64,000 nucleotides of DNA from Prochlorococcus marinus str. MIT 0919 (GTDB taxonomy: Bacteria > Cyanobacteriota > Cyanobacteriia > PCC-6307 > Cyanobiaceae), in assembly GCF_027359375.1 (NCBI RefSeq), contig NZ_CP114779.1:1567598-1631597 (forward strand), read 5' to 3'. The notes below the pieces were generated by a model that saw only the letters and a list, made by a program, of their open reading frames with translations, searched no databases and was not told the DNA's origin. This document shows, one piece after another, positions 17,211 to 25,901 of this stretch. A program made the translations under genes and the position numbers. The number at the start of each line of letters is the position of its first letter. Position 1 is the stretch's first letter.

Positions 17211-19007
17211 TCAGCCAGGTTTGTCTGTAGAAGACTCTAGGATTTCGCGCATAAATATTTTCCAAATCAATGCTGATTCACCACTGCTACTATTAGTAGG
17301 CTTATTGTTATCATACCCCAACCAGATACCAGTTGTTAATTGTGGTATGGACCCAATAAACCAGAGATCTCTTCCTCCTTCGGATGTACCTGTTTTCCCT
17401 TTTACATCTATATTTTTTAAGGATGCGGCTTTTCCAGTACCTTCACTCACAACTTTTCTTAGCAGTGTGTTCATGATTTTTGCGACTTGAGGAGAAAGAA
17501 CTCTTTGTCCTTGTGACTTTTGTAGATGTTTCCCAAAAATCACTTCGTTAGCAGGACCTCGCACTTCTACTAAAGGAGAGGGGCTATGATATAGCCCGTT
17601 ATTGGCTATCCCAGAATAAGCACTTGTCATGTTGAGCAGATTCTCTTCGTATGCACCAATAGCTAAAGGGTAAAATTCTCCTAGTTTTACCTCATTGCCA
17701 ACACCAAGTTGATTGGCTAAGGAAATGACTTTTTTAAACCCGACTTTTGCGAGAAGGTCTACTGCAACTGTATTCAGGGATTTAATAAAAGCCTCCTTGA
17801 TGGAGACTTCTCCATAGTATCTACCCCCGAAATTTTTCGGGCAATACCCATACCAGCATCTTGGTGTATCAAATAGCAAGTCTTCAGGCATGAATCCTTC
17901 TTGGATTGCAGCCGCGTATGGAAAAACTTTAAAAGTAGAACCTGGGGATCGATATGCTTGGGTCGCTCTGTTGAATTGACTTTTATCAAAGTCTTTACCC
18001 CCAATCAATACTCTAATAAGACCAGTGTTGTTCTCAATGGATACTATTGCTCCTTGCCGAGTGCCTGGGCTGTGATTACGTAAAACCTGTCTTGCTTTTA
18101 ATTGCCATTCCAGATTAAGACTAGTTTTAATTGTTAGCCCTCCAATTTCCATTTCTTCTTTTGATAGAAGGTTAGGAAGTCTTTGCTTAATCCAACTTGT
18201 AAAAAAAGGAGCTCTACTTTTAGAGTATTTTGGGAAAGAAGGACTTAGGCTAAGAGGAGATCGCAAGGCTTTAGACAACTCATCATCAGAGATGAATCCT
18301 TGATAGTGCATTCTTTTTAAAATAGTAGCTCTTCGATTTATTGCTAAATCACTATTTATTAACGGTGAATATAAAGAAGGGGCTGCAGGTAGTCCTGCAA
18401 TTAAAGCTACTTCTTCAATTGTTAATAAATCAGGTGTTTTTGAAAAGTATACCCATGATGCATCGGCGATTCCATAAGCATTTGATCCAAGGTATACATT
18501 ATTAAGATATTTTTCTAGGATTTCTTCTTTAGTAAAATGACGTTCTAATTTATATGCAAGTGCAATTTCTTTTAATTTTCTTGTATAGGTCCGCTCCTGA
18601 CTCAGGAAAACTATTCTTGCAAGTTGTTGCGTGATTGTGCTTGCCCCCTCAACCACTTTCCTTTGTTCAATATTAGTAAGCAAAGCTCTTCCAATACCCC
18701 ATAAATCAACACCTTGATGTGAGTAATATCTCCGATCTTCGGCTGCTATAAAAGCTTCTTTGACAAGTTTTGGCATCTTGCCTGACTTTATTTTTTGACG
18801 AGTAACTGGACCAAGTTTTTGAATTATTTGACCATTAGCTGAAAGCAAAGTAATCGTTCCTGGTCTGCTAAAGAAATTTATTTTCTTAGGCTCAGGGAGA
18901 GCTGAATCTATTGAATTTGATATAAATTGTTCTGCAAAACCTATTACTGATCCAAAGGTAAAAGAGCCTATAGCTATTGCAAAAAATGCAGATATGCCCC
19001 TTCTCAC
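17211..19007 (-). CDS. Class A penicillin-binding protein (PBP1-type)
   Basis: Bifunctional peptidoglycan synthase anchored by one N-terminal helix (FFAIAIGSFTFGSVIGF). The GT51 glycosyltransferase domain has FIAAEDRRYYSHQGVD and GASTITQQLAR; the transpeptidase domain has SPGSTFK (SxxK serine), SLN and KTGTSEGGRD (KTG). At 598 aa it is a compact class A PBP. Its GTG start shares a base with the chlG stop (TAGTG), so the two are translationally coupled. Confidence 0.95.
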   Translation of the reverse strand: MRRGISAFFAIAIGSFTFGSVIGFAEQFISNSIDSALPEPKKINFFSRPGTITLLSANGQIIQKLGPVTRQKIKSGKMPKLVKEAFIAAEDRRYYSHQGVDLWGIGRALLTNIEQRKVVEGASTITQQLARIVFLSQERTYTRKLKEIALAYKLERHFTKEEILEKYLNNVYLGSNAYGIADASWVYFSKTPDLLTIEEVALIAGLPAAPSLYSPLINSDLAINRRATILKRMHYQGFISDDELSKALRSPLSLSPSFPKYSKSRAPFFTSWIKQRLPNLLSKEEMEIGGLTIKTSLNLEWQLKARQVLRNHSPGTRQGAIVSIENNTGLIRVLIGGKDFDKSQFNRATQAYRSPGSTFKVFPYAAAIQEGFMPEDLLFDTPRCWYGYCPKNFGGRYYGEVSIKEAFIKSLNTVAVDLLAKVGFKKVISLANQLGVGNEVKLGEFYPLAIGAYEENLLNMTSAYSGIANNGLYHSPSPLVEVRGPANEVIFGKHLQKSQGQRVLSPQVAKIMNTLLRKVVSEGTGKAASLKNIDVKGKTGTSEGGRDLWFIGSIPQLTTGIWLGYDNNKPTNSSSGESALIWKIFMREILESSTDKPG

Positions 19008-19957
19008 TAAAAACTACTAAGAGGACTGTGCCCTATCGCTAAAGCTGTGACTAGCATCCCCAGGATTAAGAATGGCTGAGCACTTGCTTGATATTTGACA
19101 TCATATTTCAAGGGGTTATTCAATAGCCAAATATCCTGAAAAGTAATTTGAGGAATAATCAGTAGAATTAAAATGACTGAGGCTAAGTGTTGACCAATAA
19201 TAATTAGTACTACAACCATGGCCAATTGAAAAATGTCAATCATCCCTGCGCTAATAAAACTTGCATTTCTTATACCAAAAACTACAGGTAATGATTGCAA
19301 TCCAAGAGCTTTGTCTCCTTCTACACTTTTGAAGTCGTTAATTATAGCTATACCCAAACCAGCCAAGCTATAAGCAAGAGTTAAGATTGCAGTTGTCCAG
19401 GTAAGCTGCCCAAAAAGCGCTTGCCCTGCCCACCATGGAAGCGCTATGTAACTAGCACCTAATGCATAATTGCCAATCCATCCATTTTGCTTGAGCTTAA
19501 GCGGTGGTGCTGAATAAATATAACTAACAAGAGACCCACCTAATGCAAGCAATAGAACTGATGGAGTTGAGTGTTTGGCCCATAGATCTAGTCCGTAAGC
19601 AACAATTAAACCTAATAGTAAAAGGATCCAAATCTGTAACTTTACTTGTGTAAGTGATATTGCCCCAGAAGGGATAGGTCGATTGGGCTCATTAATTGCA
19701 TCTATTTCACGATCATAGTAATCATTAATAGTTTGAGTGTATCCAGCGAGGAGAGGGCCACTCATAATCATGCAGGCTAATGAAGCAACAATATTGCTTA
19801 GTGTCCAATGGTAGTTTCCACTTGCGGCTGCTCCACAAATTACTCCCCATAGCAATGGGATCCAAGTAATAGGTTTCATGAGTTGCAAACGCAACTTCCA
19901 AGAGTTTTTTGTTTCACTTGCTCCTTTGATTCCAAGAAGCTGGCGGGCGTCACTCAC
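19007..19957 (-). CDS. chlG: Chlorophyll synthase
   Basis: UbiA-superfamily membrane prenyltransferase attaching phytyl or geranylgeranyl diphosphate to chlorophyllide, the last step of chlorophyll synthesis. The Asp-rich motifs NDYYDREIDAINEPNRP and DFKSVEGDKALGLQSLPV match ChlG, and about eight to nine membrane helices are visible over 316 aa. The start is a GTG at 19957, 11 bases after the DUF2862 gene. Confidence 0.96.
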   Translation of the reverse strand: MSDARQLLGIKGASETKNSWKLRLQLMKPITWIPLLWGVICGAAASGNYHWTLSNIVASLACMIMSGPLLAGYTQTINDYYDREIDAINEPNRPIPSGAISLTQVKLQIWILLLLGLIVAYGLDLWAKHSTPSVLLLALGGSLVSYIYSAPPLKLKQNGWIGNYALGASYIALPWWAGQALFGQLTWTTAILTLAYSLAGLGIAIINDFKSVEGDKALGLQSLPVVFGIRNASFISAGMIDIFQLAMVVVLIIIGQHLASVILILLIIPQITFQDIWLLNNPLKYDVKYQASAQPFLILGMLVTALAIGHSPLSSF

Positions 19958-19968
19958 TTTTCAAAACC

Positions 19969-20193
19969 TCAACCACGTCCACATTCGTTATCAAAGAACC
20001 AGCTCTTTGATCCATCATTGAATTTCACTACTACTCCTACACCCCCTCCATCAGTCATTTTGTAATCTAAAACAGTACCTCTGGGGTCTTTATTGAGCTT
20101 CTCAATTAATTTCCCAGGGATTCGATCACGGACTTTTTCCAAATCAATCTTGATTCGGGAGCCGATTCTTGTAAGGTTTACTGATTGAGGCAT
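19969..20193 (-). CDS. DUF2862 small protein
   Basis: A 74-residue cyanobacterial protein beginning [20 protein letters not shown] and containing the [20 protein letters not shown] segment typical of DUF2862. It is soluble with an SH3-like beta-rich pattern. The ATG at 20193 is preferred over the TTG at 20202. Its position just before chlG and a PBP gene suggests a three-gene operon, but its function is unknown. Confidence 0.85.
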   Translation of the reverse strand: MPQSVNLTRIGSRIKIDLEKVRDRIPGKLIEKLNKDPRGTVLDYKMTDGGGVGVVVKFNDGSKSWFFDNECGRG

Positions 20194-20249
20194 GGCCTTC
20201 AAGGCTTAGGTGTAGTGGCAACACTAACAGTCACTGTAATTTACTAACT

Positions 20250-21026
20250 ATGGTCGCACTTCGATTAATTCCTTGTCTTGATGTTGCGAAGGGGCGAGTT
20301 GTAAAAGGTGTGAACTTTGTAGGTCTTAGGGATGCAGGGGATCCTGTAGAGCTGGCTTGTAGGTATAGCCAGTCAGGGGCTGATGAATTGGTTTTTTTAG
20401 ATATAGCGGCTAGTTATGAAGGAAGATCTACTTTACTTGATATTGTTAAAAGAACAGCTGAGTCTGTAACGATACCGTTCACTGTTGGAGGGGGTATTGC
20501 TTCTATTGAGGGTATAACAGATCTTTTACGGGCTGGTGCGGATAAGATAAGTTTAAATTCTTCTGCTGTAAAGAACCCAGAATTAATAGCAAAAGGTGCT
20601 AGCCAATTTGGCTCTCAATGCATCGTTGTGGCTATTGATGCAAAACGTAGGAATAAAAACGAAGGAGGATGGGATGTTTTTGTTAATGGGGGTAGAAAAA
20701 ACACATCCTTAGATGCAGTGCAATGGGCAAAGAGGGTCTCTGAGCTAGGTGCGGGGGAGATATTGCTTACTTCCATGGATGGAGATGGGACGCAAAATGG
20801 ATATGATCTTGAACTAACAAGAGCTATTTCTGAAAGTGTGCAAATACCAGTTATTGCTTCTGGGGGAGCAGGTTCTTTAGAGGATATTTATGAGGCTTTT
20901 GAGATGGGAAAAGCTTCGGCAGCCCTTTTGGCATCACTTCTTCATGACGGTGAATTAACTATTAAAGAAATTAAGTATTATTTGCTTGCTAAGAAATTAT
21001 TAATTAGACCGATAGAAGACTTTTAA
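20250..21026 (+). CDS. hisF: Imidazole glycerol phosphate synthase cyclase subunit
   Basis: TIM-barrel cyclase/lyase subunit that uses ammonia from HisH to make IGP and [19 protein letters not shown] with the catalytic Asp is at residues 7-20; the second catalytic Asp lies in VVAIDAKRR, and phosphate loops are TVGGGI and IASGGAGS. At 258 aa it is complete. Confidence 0.97.
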   Translation: MVALRLIPCLDVAKGRVVKGVNFVGLRDAGDPVELACRYSQSGADELVFLDIAASYEGRSTLLDIVKRTAESVTIPFTVGGGIASIEGITDLLRAGADKISLNSSAVKNPELIAKGASQFGSQCIVVAIDAKRRNKNEGGWDVFVNGGRKNTSLDAVQWAKRVSELGAGEILLTSMDGDGTQNGYDLELTRAISESVQIPVIASGGAGSLEDIYEAFEMGKASAALLASLLHDGELTIKEIKYYLLAKKLLIRPIEDF

Positions 21027-21078
21027 TGATTTTCATGTATTACCTATATAGACCTATTTCTAATTTGGATTGTTAAAG

Positions 21079-21786
21079 ATGAGATATAGAGATCCTTTGT
21101 TGGTTAAGCAGTTATTTAATAGCGTAGCCCCAAGCTATGACATATTAAATGATATTTTTAGCTTTGGTTTACATAGGTTATGGAAAAAACAGCTTTTGAA
21201 TTTGCTGCAACCATCTATAGGTGAAAAATGGTTAGATCTTTGTTGCGGGACTGGAGATTTGAGTATTTATTTGTCTAGCAGATTGGGAAATACAGGAAGT
21301 ATAATAGGTGTAGATTTTTCTCCAGAGCAAATAAATTTTGCAAAAAAACGAGCTTTTAAAAAATCTCTGCAATCAATAACATGGCTTAAAGCTGATGTTT
21401 TAAATAGTGGACTTCAGCAAAATGAGTTCGATGGTATTGTTATGGCATATGGTTTGCGGAATCTATCGGCTCCTGAACATGGCTTAAGAGAGATAAAAAG
21501 ACTTTTAAAACCAGGATCTAGAGCTGGTTTGCTTGATTTTAATCGTACAATTGAAGGCTCTACAAGCTTTCATTTTCAAAGATTTTACCTGCGCAAATTT
21601 GTTGTTCCTATAGCTTCTATACTTGGACTTCATGAGCAATACTCTTATCTCGAAGAGAGCCTAAAGAACTTTCCAAATGGATCTGAGCAGGAAAAAATAG
21701 CACTTAATCTAGGCTTTCAAAAAGCATCATATAGGGTTATAGCTGGTGGACAAATGGGTATTTTGCTGCTTGTTAATGATAAGTGA
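21079..21786 (+). CDS. menG: 2-phytyl-1,4-naphthoquinone methyltransferase (MenG/UbiE)
   Basis: SAM-dependent C-methyltransferase that completes phylloquinone, the A1 cofactor of photosystem I. The UbiE signature is visible: FNSVAPSYDILNDIFSFGLHRLWKK at the N-terminus, SAM loop WLDLCCGTGDLS, and IVMAYGLRNLSAPEHGL. I use the ATG at 21079 (235 aa); a TTG at 21070 adds three residues. It follows hisF by about 50 bases. Confidence 0.93.
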   Translation: MRYRDPLLVKQLFNSVAPSYDILNDIFSFGLHRLWKKQLLNLLQPSIGEKWLDLCCGTGDLSIYLSSRLGNTGSIIGVDFSPEQINFAKKRAFKKSLQSITWLKADVLNSGLQQNEFDGIVMAYGLRNLSAPEHGLREIKRLLKPGSRAGLLDFNRTIEGSTSFHFQRFYLRKFVVPIASILGLHEQYSYLEESLKNFPNGSEQEKIALNLGFQKASYRVIAGGQMGILLLVNDK

Positions 21787-21798
21787 GAATTCTTTTAT

Positions 21799-22314
21799 TT
21801 ATAATTCTTTCCTTCTACACAGACTACATTTACCCCATAAAGAAATTTCACCAGCTGGTGATGGGCGGTTGCAATAAACGCAAGTTTTTATTCCATGAAT
21901 ATCAATTCTGCTTGGATGATTTTTCCATATAGTTTGTTCAGTCTGTTTTTCGTCAGCTTTAATTACATAGTGGCTTTGAATTTTAAGAGATTTAACTTCA
22001 TGCCCTTTAGCTTTCAGAGCTGCCAATAATTGAGTTTTATTAAAAATTAGAGCTTGTATCCATTGAGGATGACTTGCTCCAATTGTCAGAACACCCCTAT
22101 TAATACTTAAGGGTTTGCAATGTAATGAAAGGTCCTTGCCGGCTATTTTTGGCCAGTCTTGCCATAAAGATGCAATTCGCTTGTTTCTTTTGAAATCGTT
22201 TTGCAGATTATCAAGGCAGCTTGAAAGAGATGAAGGGCAATTTATTAAATCTCCCTTTGTCAGGCGCTCTTCTTCTTTGAGATTGGTTAACTGTTGATAA
22301 TGTGAGAAATTCAT
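21799..22314 (-). CDS. DUF721/DciA-like protein with C-terminal zinc ribbon
   Basis: The central part (RIASLWQDWPKIAGKDLSLH ... GVLTIGASHPQWIQAL) is the DUF721 domain of DciA, a bacterial replicative-helicase loader or operator. After it comes a short linker and a zinc-ribbon-like pair, CVYCNRPSP and KCSLCRRKEL. At 171 aa it is the usual cyanobacterial form. A DnaB-helper role is inferred from family knowledge; the zinc ribbon suggests nucleic acid or protein contacts. Confidence 0.82.
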   Translation of the reverse strand: MNFSHYQQLTNLKEEERLTKGDLINCPSSLSSCLDNLQNDFKRNKRIASLWQDWPKIAGKDLSLHCKPLSINRGVLTIGASHPQWIQALIFNKTQLLAALKAKGHEVKSLKIQSHYVIKADEKQTEQTIWKNHPSRIDIHGIKTCVYCNRPSPAGEISLWGKCSLCRRKEL

Positions 22315-22379
22315 TCACTAATTTTAAGGGAAGAATGTGCAAGGATAGTTAGCCTTGTGAAGGGCTTCATTAATGTCCT

Positions 22380-22721
22380 ATGGGATTTTTTGAAAGGCTT
22401 AGCCGATTTTTGCGAGGCAACGTGAATCAGGTTGTTAATACTGCAGAGGGGCCTGGGAAGATTCTTGATCAGGCAGTTATTGATGTGCAAGCTGATCTTG
22501 AAAAGCTTCGCCAAGCTGTTGCAATGGCAATTACAAGTCAGAAACGATTATCTAAGCAAGCAGATCATTCTCAACAACAAGTTCAGGTCTGGTATCAGAG
22601 ATTAGAACAAGCTATTCAGAAAGGTGATGAAGGTCTTGCTAGGGAAGTTCTTATTAGACGTAAAAGATTCCAAGAAACTTTTGTAAACTTACCTATTCAG
22701 ATTAAAAGTCAAGAACTATAG
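22380..22721 (+). CDS. Short PspA/IM30 (Vipp1)-like protein
   Basis: The N-terminus MGFFERLSRFLRGNVNQVVN is the membrane-binding amphipathic helix of PspA/Vipp1, followed by a long coiled coil through QADLEKLRQAVAMAITSQKR and ending at residue 113. Canonical PspA/Vipp1 proteins are about 220-260 aa and contain further helices needed for ring or rod assembly, so this is roughly the first half. The frame stops at a TAG 6 bases before birA. It may be a true short paralogue or a truncated gene. Confidence 0.85.
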   Translation: MGFFERLSRFLRGNVNQVVNTAEGPGKILDQAVIDVQADLEKLRQAVAMAITSQKRLSKQADHSQQQVQVWYQRLEQAIQKGDEGLAREVLIRRKRFQETFVNLPIQIKSQEL

Positions 22722-22727
22722 GCCAAA

Positions 22728-23486
22728 ATGTTGAAACTTATTCAACAGAAAGGTGCAGGAGCTGTAGCCTATTTCTTAAAAATAAAATCCTCAAAACTAC
22801 AATGGCATATAAGATCTAAACCAGTTTGTGGTAGCACGGAAATTGAGCTTTCCAAATGGCTTAATCAAAAGCCTTTGAATAAAAATTACCCTCGTGCCTT
22901 TTTGGCAGAACGCCAATCTTATGGAAGGGGTCAATATGGCCGCACATGGAATTCTCTTAAGGGAGGTGTGTGGGTTAGTGTCGCAATTCCTCTTAGAGAG
23001 AATCCTCAATCAACTGAGCTATTTGGTTTAGCTATTTCAGTTGCGCTCGCTAAAAAACTTCACCAGAATTGTGTGCCAGCTAAAATTAAATGGCCCAATG
23101 ACTTACTTGTTCAAAATAGAAAACTAGCAGGCTTTTTGCCTAGATTAATTATTCGCGGTAGTAACTTGAAATTTGTAAGGATAGGTATTGGGTTGAATGT
23201 ATTAAATCAGGTTCCTAAAAGTGGTATCTCTTTAAGGCAGATCCTTGGGAGAAAAAATCTATCAAAGGAACTATGGACTGCAGAAGTATTAATAGTTTTA
23301 GAAGAAGTATTATCACTTTTAAAAGATCAAGAAAAACTTTGTAAGCAAGCTTCAGAGTTGCTTTGGTCTAATCAATATAAAGAAAAGAGCACAGGTTGCA
23401 TATGGAAAATTGAAGGGTTTAATGAAAATGGTTCATTAAGATTAAGACGTGGCTCTCAATCTAAATCATTAAGTAGATGGGAATAA
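22728..23486 (+). CDS. birA: Biotin--[acetyl-CoA-carboxylase] ligase
   Basis: Attaches biotin to the carboxyl carrier protein of acetyl-CoA carboxylase. The catalytic core has AERQSYGRGQYGRTWNS, the biotinyl-AMP loop, and IKWPNDLLVQNRKLAG. No N-terminal helix-turn-helix is present, so it is the monofunctional type. Length 252 aa. It begins 6 bases after the short PspA-like gene. Confidence 0.92.
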   Translation: MLKLIQQKGAGAVAYFLKIKSSKLQWHIRSKPVCGSTEIELSKWLNQKPLNKNYPRAFLAERQSYGRGQYGRTWNSLKGGVWVSVAIPLRENPQSTELFGLAISVALAKKLHQNCVPAKIKWPNDLLVQNRKLAGFLPRLIIRGSNLKFVRIGIGLNVLNQVPKSGISLRQILGRKNLSKELWTAEVLIVLEEVLSLLKDQEKLCKQASELLWSNQYKEKSTGCIWKIEGFNENGSLRLRRGSQSKSLSRWE

Positions 23487-23510
23487 AAATCCATTACTTG
23501 AAGGCCATTT

Positions 23511-24209
23511 CTAAGAAATACTTATTATTTTCCCATCTTTAAACTTCACTATTTTATGAGCTCTATTTGCAACTTCATCTTCATGAGTAACCAGAACGAC
23601 TGTTATACCTTGTGAGTGTAAATCATCAAATAGTTTGAGAACATCTTCAGTTGTATTTGAATCCAGTGCTCCAGTTGGTTCGTCTGCTAGAAGTAACGAG
23701 GGTTGATTGATAATTGCTCTTGCTATCGCAACTCGCTGTTGTTGTCCCCCAGAAAGTTGATTCGGATAATTTTGTATTCTCCCAGTTAGCCCAACTCTAT
23801 CTAATGCCTCCTTGGCCAATTCCGAACGGGTTGACTCCTCTACGCAGGCATAGATCATTGGCAGCATTACATTTTCCAATGCTGTAGCGTCAGGTAAGAG
23901 ATGAAATTGCTGAAAAACAAACCCTAGTTCTTGATTGCGCAAATCTGCGAGGGCATCATCATCTAATTTTTCAACACTAAGCCCATTAAGCAAATAATTA
24001 CCATGGGTTGGTCTATCCAAGCATCCCAAAATATTCATTGCAGTACTTTTGCCAGAGCCACTGGCGCCCATTACAGCTACATAATCACCCTTATTTACTT
24101 CTAGATTGATTTCATCAAGTGCTTTTACAAGTAAATCACCTTGTCCATAAAACTTGCAGACATTTCTAAGCTTGGCTACAGGAGTATGAATGATTGTTTG
24201 ATTATCCAA
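23511..24209 (-). CDS. ABC transporter ATPase, MacB/LolD/DevA type
   Basis: ATP-binding subunit with Walker [10 protein letters not shown], signature [14 protein letters not shown] and Walker [13 protein letters not shown]. The [10 protein letters not shown] segment places it in the LolD/MacB/DevA group that powers lipoprotein, peptide or glycolipid extrusion. At 232 aa it is complete. Its start overlaps the ndhB end by 8 bases, yet no permease is adjacent, so its partner is elsewhere. Confidence 0.92.
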   Translation of the reverse strand: MDNQTIIHTPVAKLRNVCKFYGQGDLLVKALDEINLEVNKGDYVAVMGASGSGKSTAMNILGCLDRPTHGNYLLNGLSVEKLDDDALADLRNQELGFVFQQFHLLPDATALENVMLPMIYACVEESTRSELAKEALDRVGLTGRIQNYPNQLSGGQQQRVAIARAIINQPSLLLADEPTGALDSNTTEDVLKLFDDLHSQGITVVLVTHEDEVANRAHKIVKFKDGKIISIS

Positions 24210-25773
24210 TGGTGCTTTTATCAGCTAGAGCCAAGGCTTGTTGAAGGATAGGTGTCCCTGCGACAGCACTGTTAGCCCATTGAAAGAGTGGGTTAGACAG
24301 AACTCCTCCAATTGCCGTAGCTAAAACACATGTCAACAGAGCAAATCTAAGAGGGGGCAGACCTAAGGTTTTCCATTGTATTAACGGATATGACTTGACT
24401 AATTCTGAAGCCTCTTGAGGTTCTTTTACTACCATCATTTTTATTACTGAAATATAGTAATAAATTGAGATTACAGAAGTGATTAGACCGACAATTACTA
24501 ACAAATATTGCCCATCTGCCCAACCTGCAAAGAAAAGATATATTTTCCCAAAAAAGCCCAACATCGGAGGTATACCACCAAGGGAAAGGAGGCAAAGACT
24601 TAACCCTAGAGTGATTAGAGGATCCTTTTGATAAAGGCCAGCATAATCAGCAATTCGATCACTTCCTGTTCTAAGTGAAAATAAGATTATGCATGCAAAA
24701 GCACCGAGGTTCATAAACAAATATGCAGCCATATATAGAACCATGGCGGCATATCCATCTTCTGTTCCACATACAAGGCCAATCATCACAAAGCCTGCTT
24801 GACCAATAGAGCTATATGCCAACATCCTTTTCATTGAGGTTTGAGCCAGAGCAACAATGTTGCCTAAGCTCATGCTTAATACCGCTAAAACAGTAAATAG
24901 TAGTTTCCATTCAGCATCAAAAGCATTAAAGCAGCCAACTAATAATCTTATTGCTAGTGCAAACCCAGCTGCTTTAGATCCGACGGATAGAAATGCTACA
25001 ACTGGTGTAGGAGAACCTTCGTATACGTCTGGAGTCCATTGGTGGAAAGGTACAGCAGCAATTTTGAAAGCAACCGTTGCAAGTATGAAAACGAGTGCTA
25101 ATGCAGCTAATGGAGTAGGGCTATTAACAAGCGCAATACCAATTATTTCAAGATTCGTTGACCCGCTCAGCCCGTACAAAAGGGATGCACCATACAAAAA
25201 CACAGCGGCAGCTGCAGATCCAACTAAAAGGTATTTAAGGGCTGCTTCTGAGCTCCTGGGATCCCTTTTCATGTATCCAGATAAGAGATAGCTCGCCACT
25301 GAAAGAGTTTCTAGAGAAACAAAAATACTAATTAGATCCGTTGACCCGCAAAGCAGCATGCCTCCAAGGGTTGCGGCTAGAAGTATTGCTGCATATTCGC
25401 CTATAGGACTTCCACTTTTCTCTGCATATCTCCAGCTAATTAGTAAAGAAATAAGAGTTGAAAGTGCAACAACTGCTCTGAATGCAATGGCCAAATTATC
25501 TGCAAGAAATGCACCTAGGAATGAGCTTTCTGCTGTGGAATTCCATTGAATTGAAAGTAGTATTAATGCAGCAATTAATCCCGAATAACATATCGGTGGT
25601 GCCCATTTTGCTGCGGTCTCTTCTCCGGCTAGATCAACTATTAATGTCCCAATCAAAGCTAAAAGGACAAAGCCTTCTGGAGCAACAGCAGATGCATTAA
25701 GAGAAAGGCTTAAAAGCTCTGTAGGCTCAGCAATGGATTGAGATGTGATCAGGATTGCACCCATATCGGGCAT
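24202..25773 (-). CDS. ndhB: NAD(P)H-quinone oxidoreductase subunit 2
   Basis: Antiporter-like proton-pumping subunit of the NDH-1 complex used in respiration and cyclic electron flow in thylakoids. About 14 membrane helices are visible, with [20 protein letters not shown] and [14 protein letters not shown] containing the conserved lysines. Length 523 aa is normal for cyanobacterial NdhB. The start is the ATG at 25773. Confidence 0.96.
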   Translation of the reverse strand: MPDMGAILITSQSIAEPTELLSLSLNASAVAPEGFVLLALIGTLIVDLAGEETAAKWAPPICYSGLIAALILLSIQWNSTAESSFLGAFLADNLAIAFRAVVALSTLISLLISWRYAEKSGSPIGEYAAILLAATLGGMLLCGSTDLISIFVSLETLSVASYLLSGYMKRDPRSSEAALKYLLVGSAAAAVFLYGASLLYGLSGSTNLEIIGIALVNSPTPLAALALVFILATVAFKIAAVPFHQWTPDVYEGSPTPVVAFLSVGSKAAGFALAIRLLVGCFNAFDAEWKLLFTVLAVLSMSLGNIVALAQTSMKRMLAYSSIGQAGFVMIGLVCGTEDGYAAMVLYMAAYLFMNLGAFACIILFSLRTGSDRIADYAGLYQKDPLITLGLSLCLLSLGGIPPMLGFFGKIYLFFAGWADGQYLLVIVGLITSVISIYYYISVIKMMVVKEPQEASELVKSYPLIQWKTLGLPPLRFALLTCVLATAIGGVLSNPLFQWANSAVAGTPILQQALALADKSTIG

Positions 25774-25901
25774 GGTTTACAAAGAAAAATACCAGGTCTT
25801 CAAACTCTAGCGATGTTATGAATTATGCCTTAGATATCAACATGATCTATGCACTTGGCCTGATGATGCGATAAAGAAGAAGAATAGTTTATTATCTGCT
25901 T

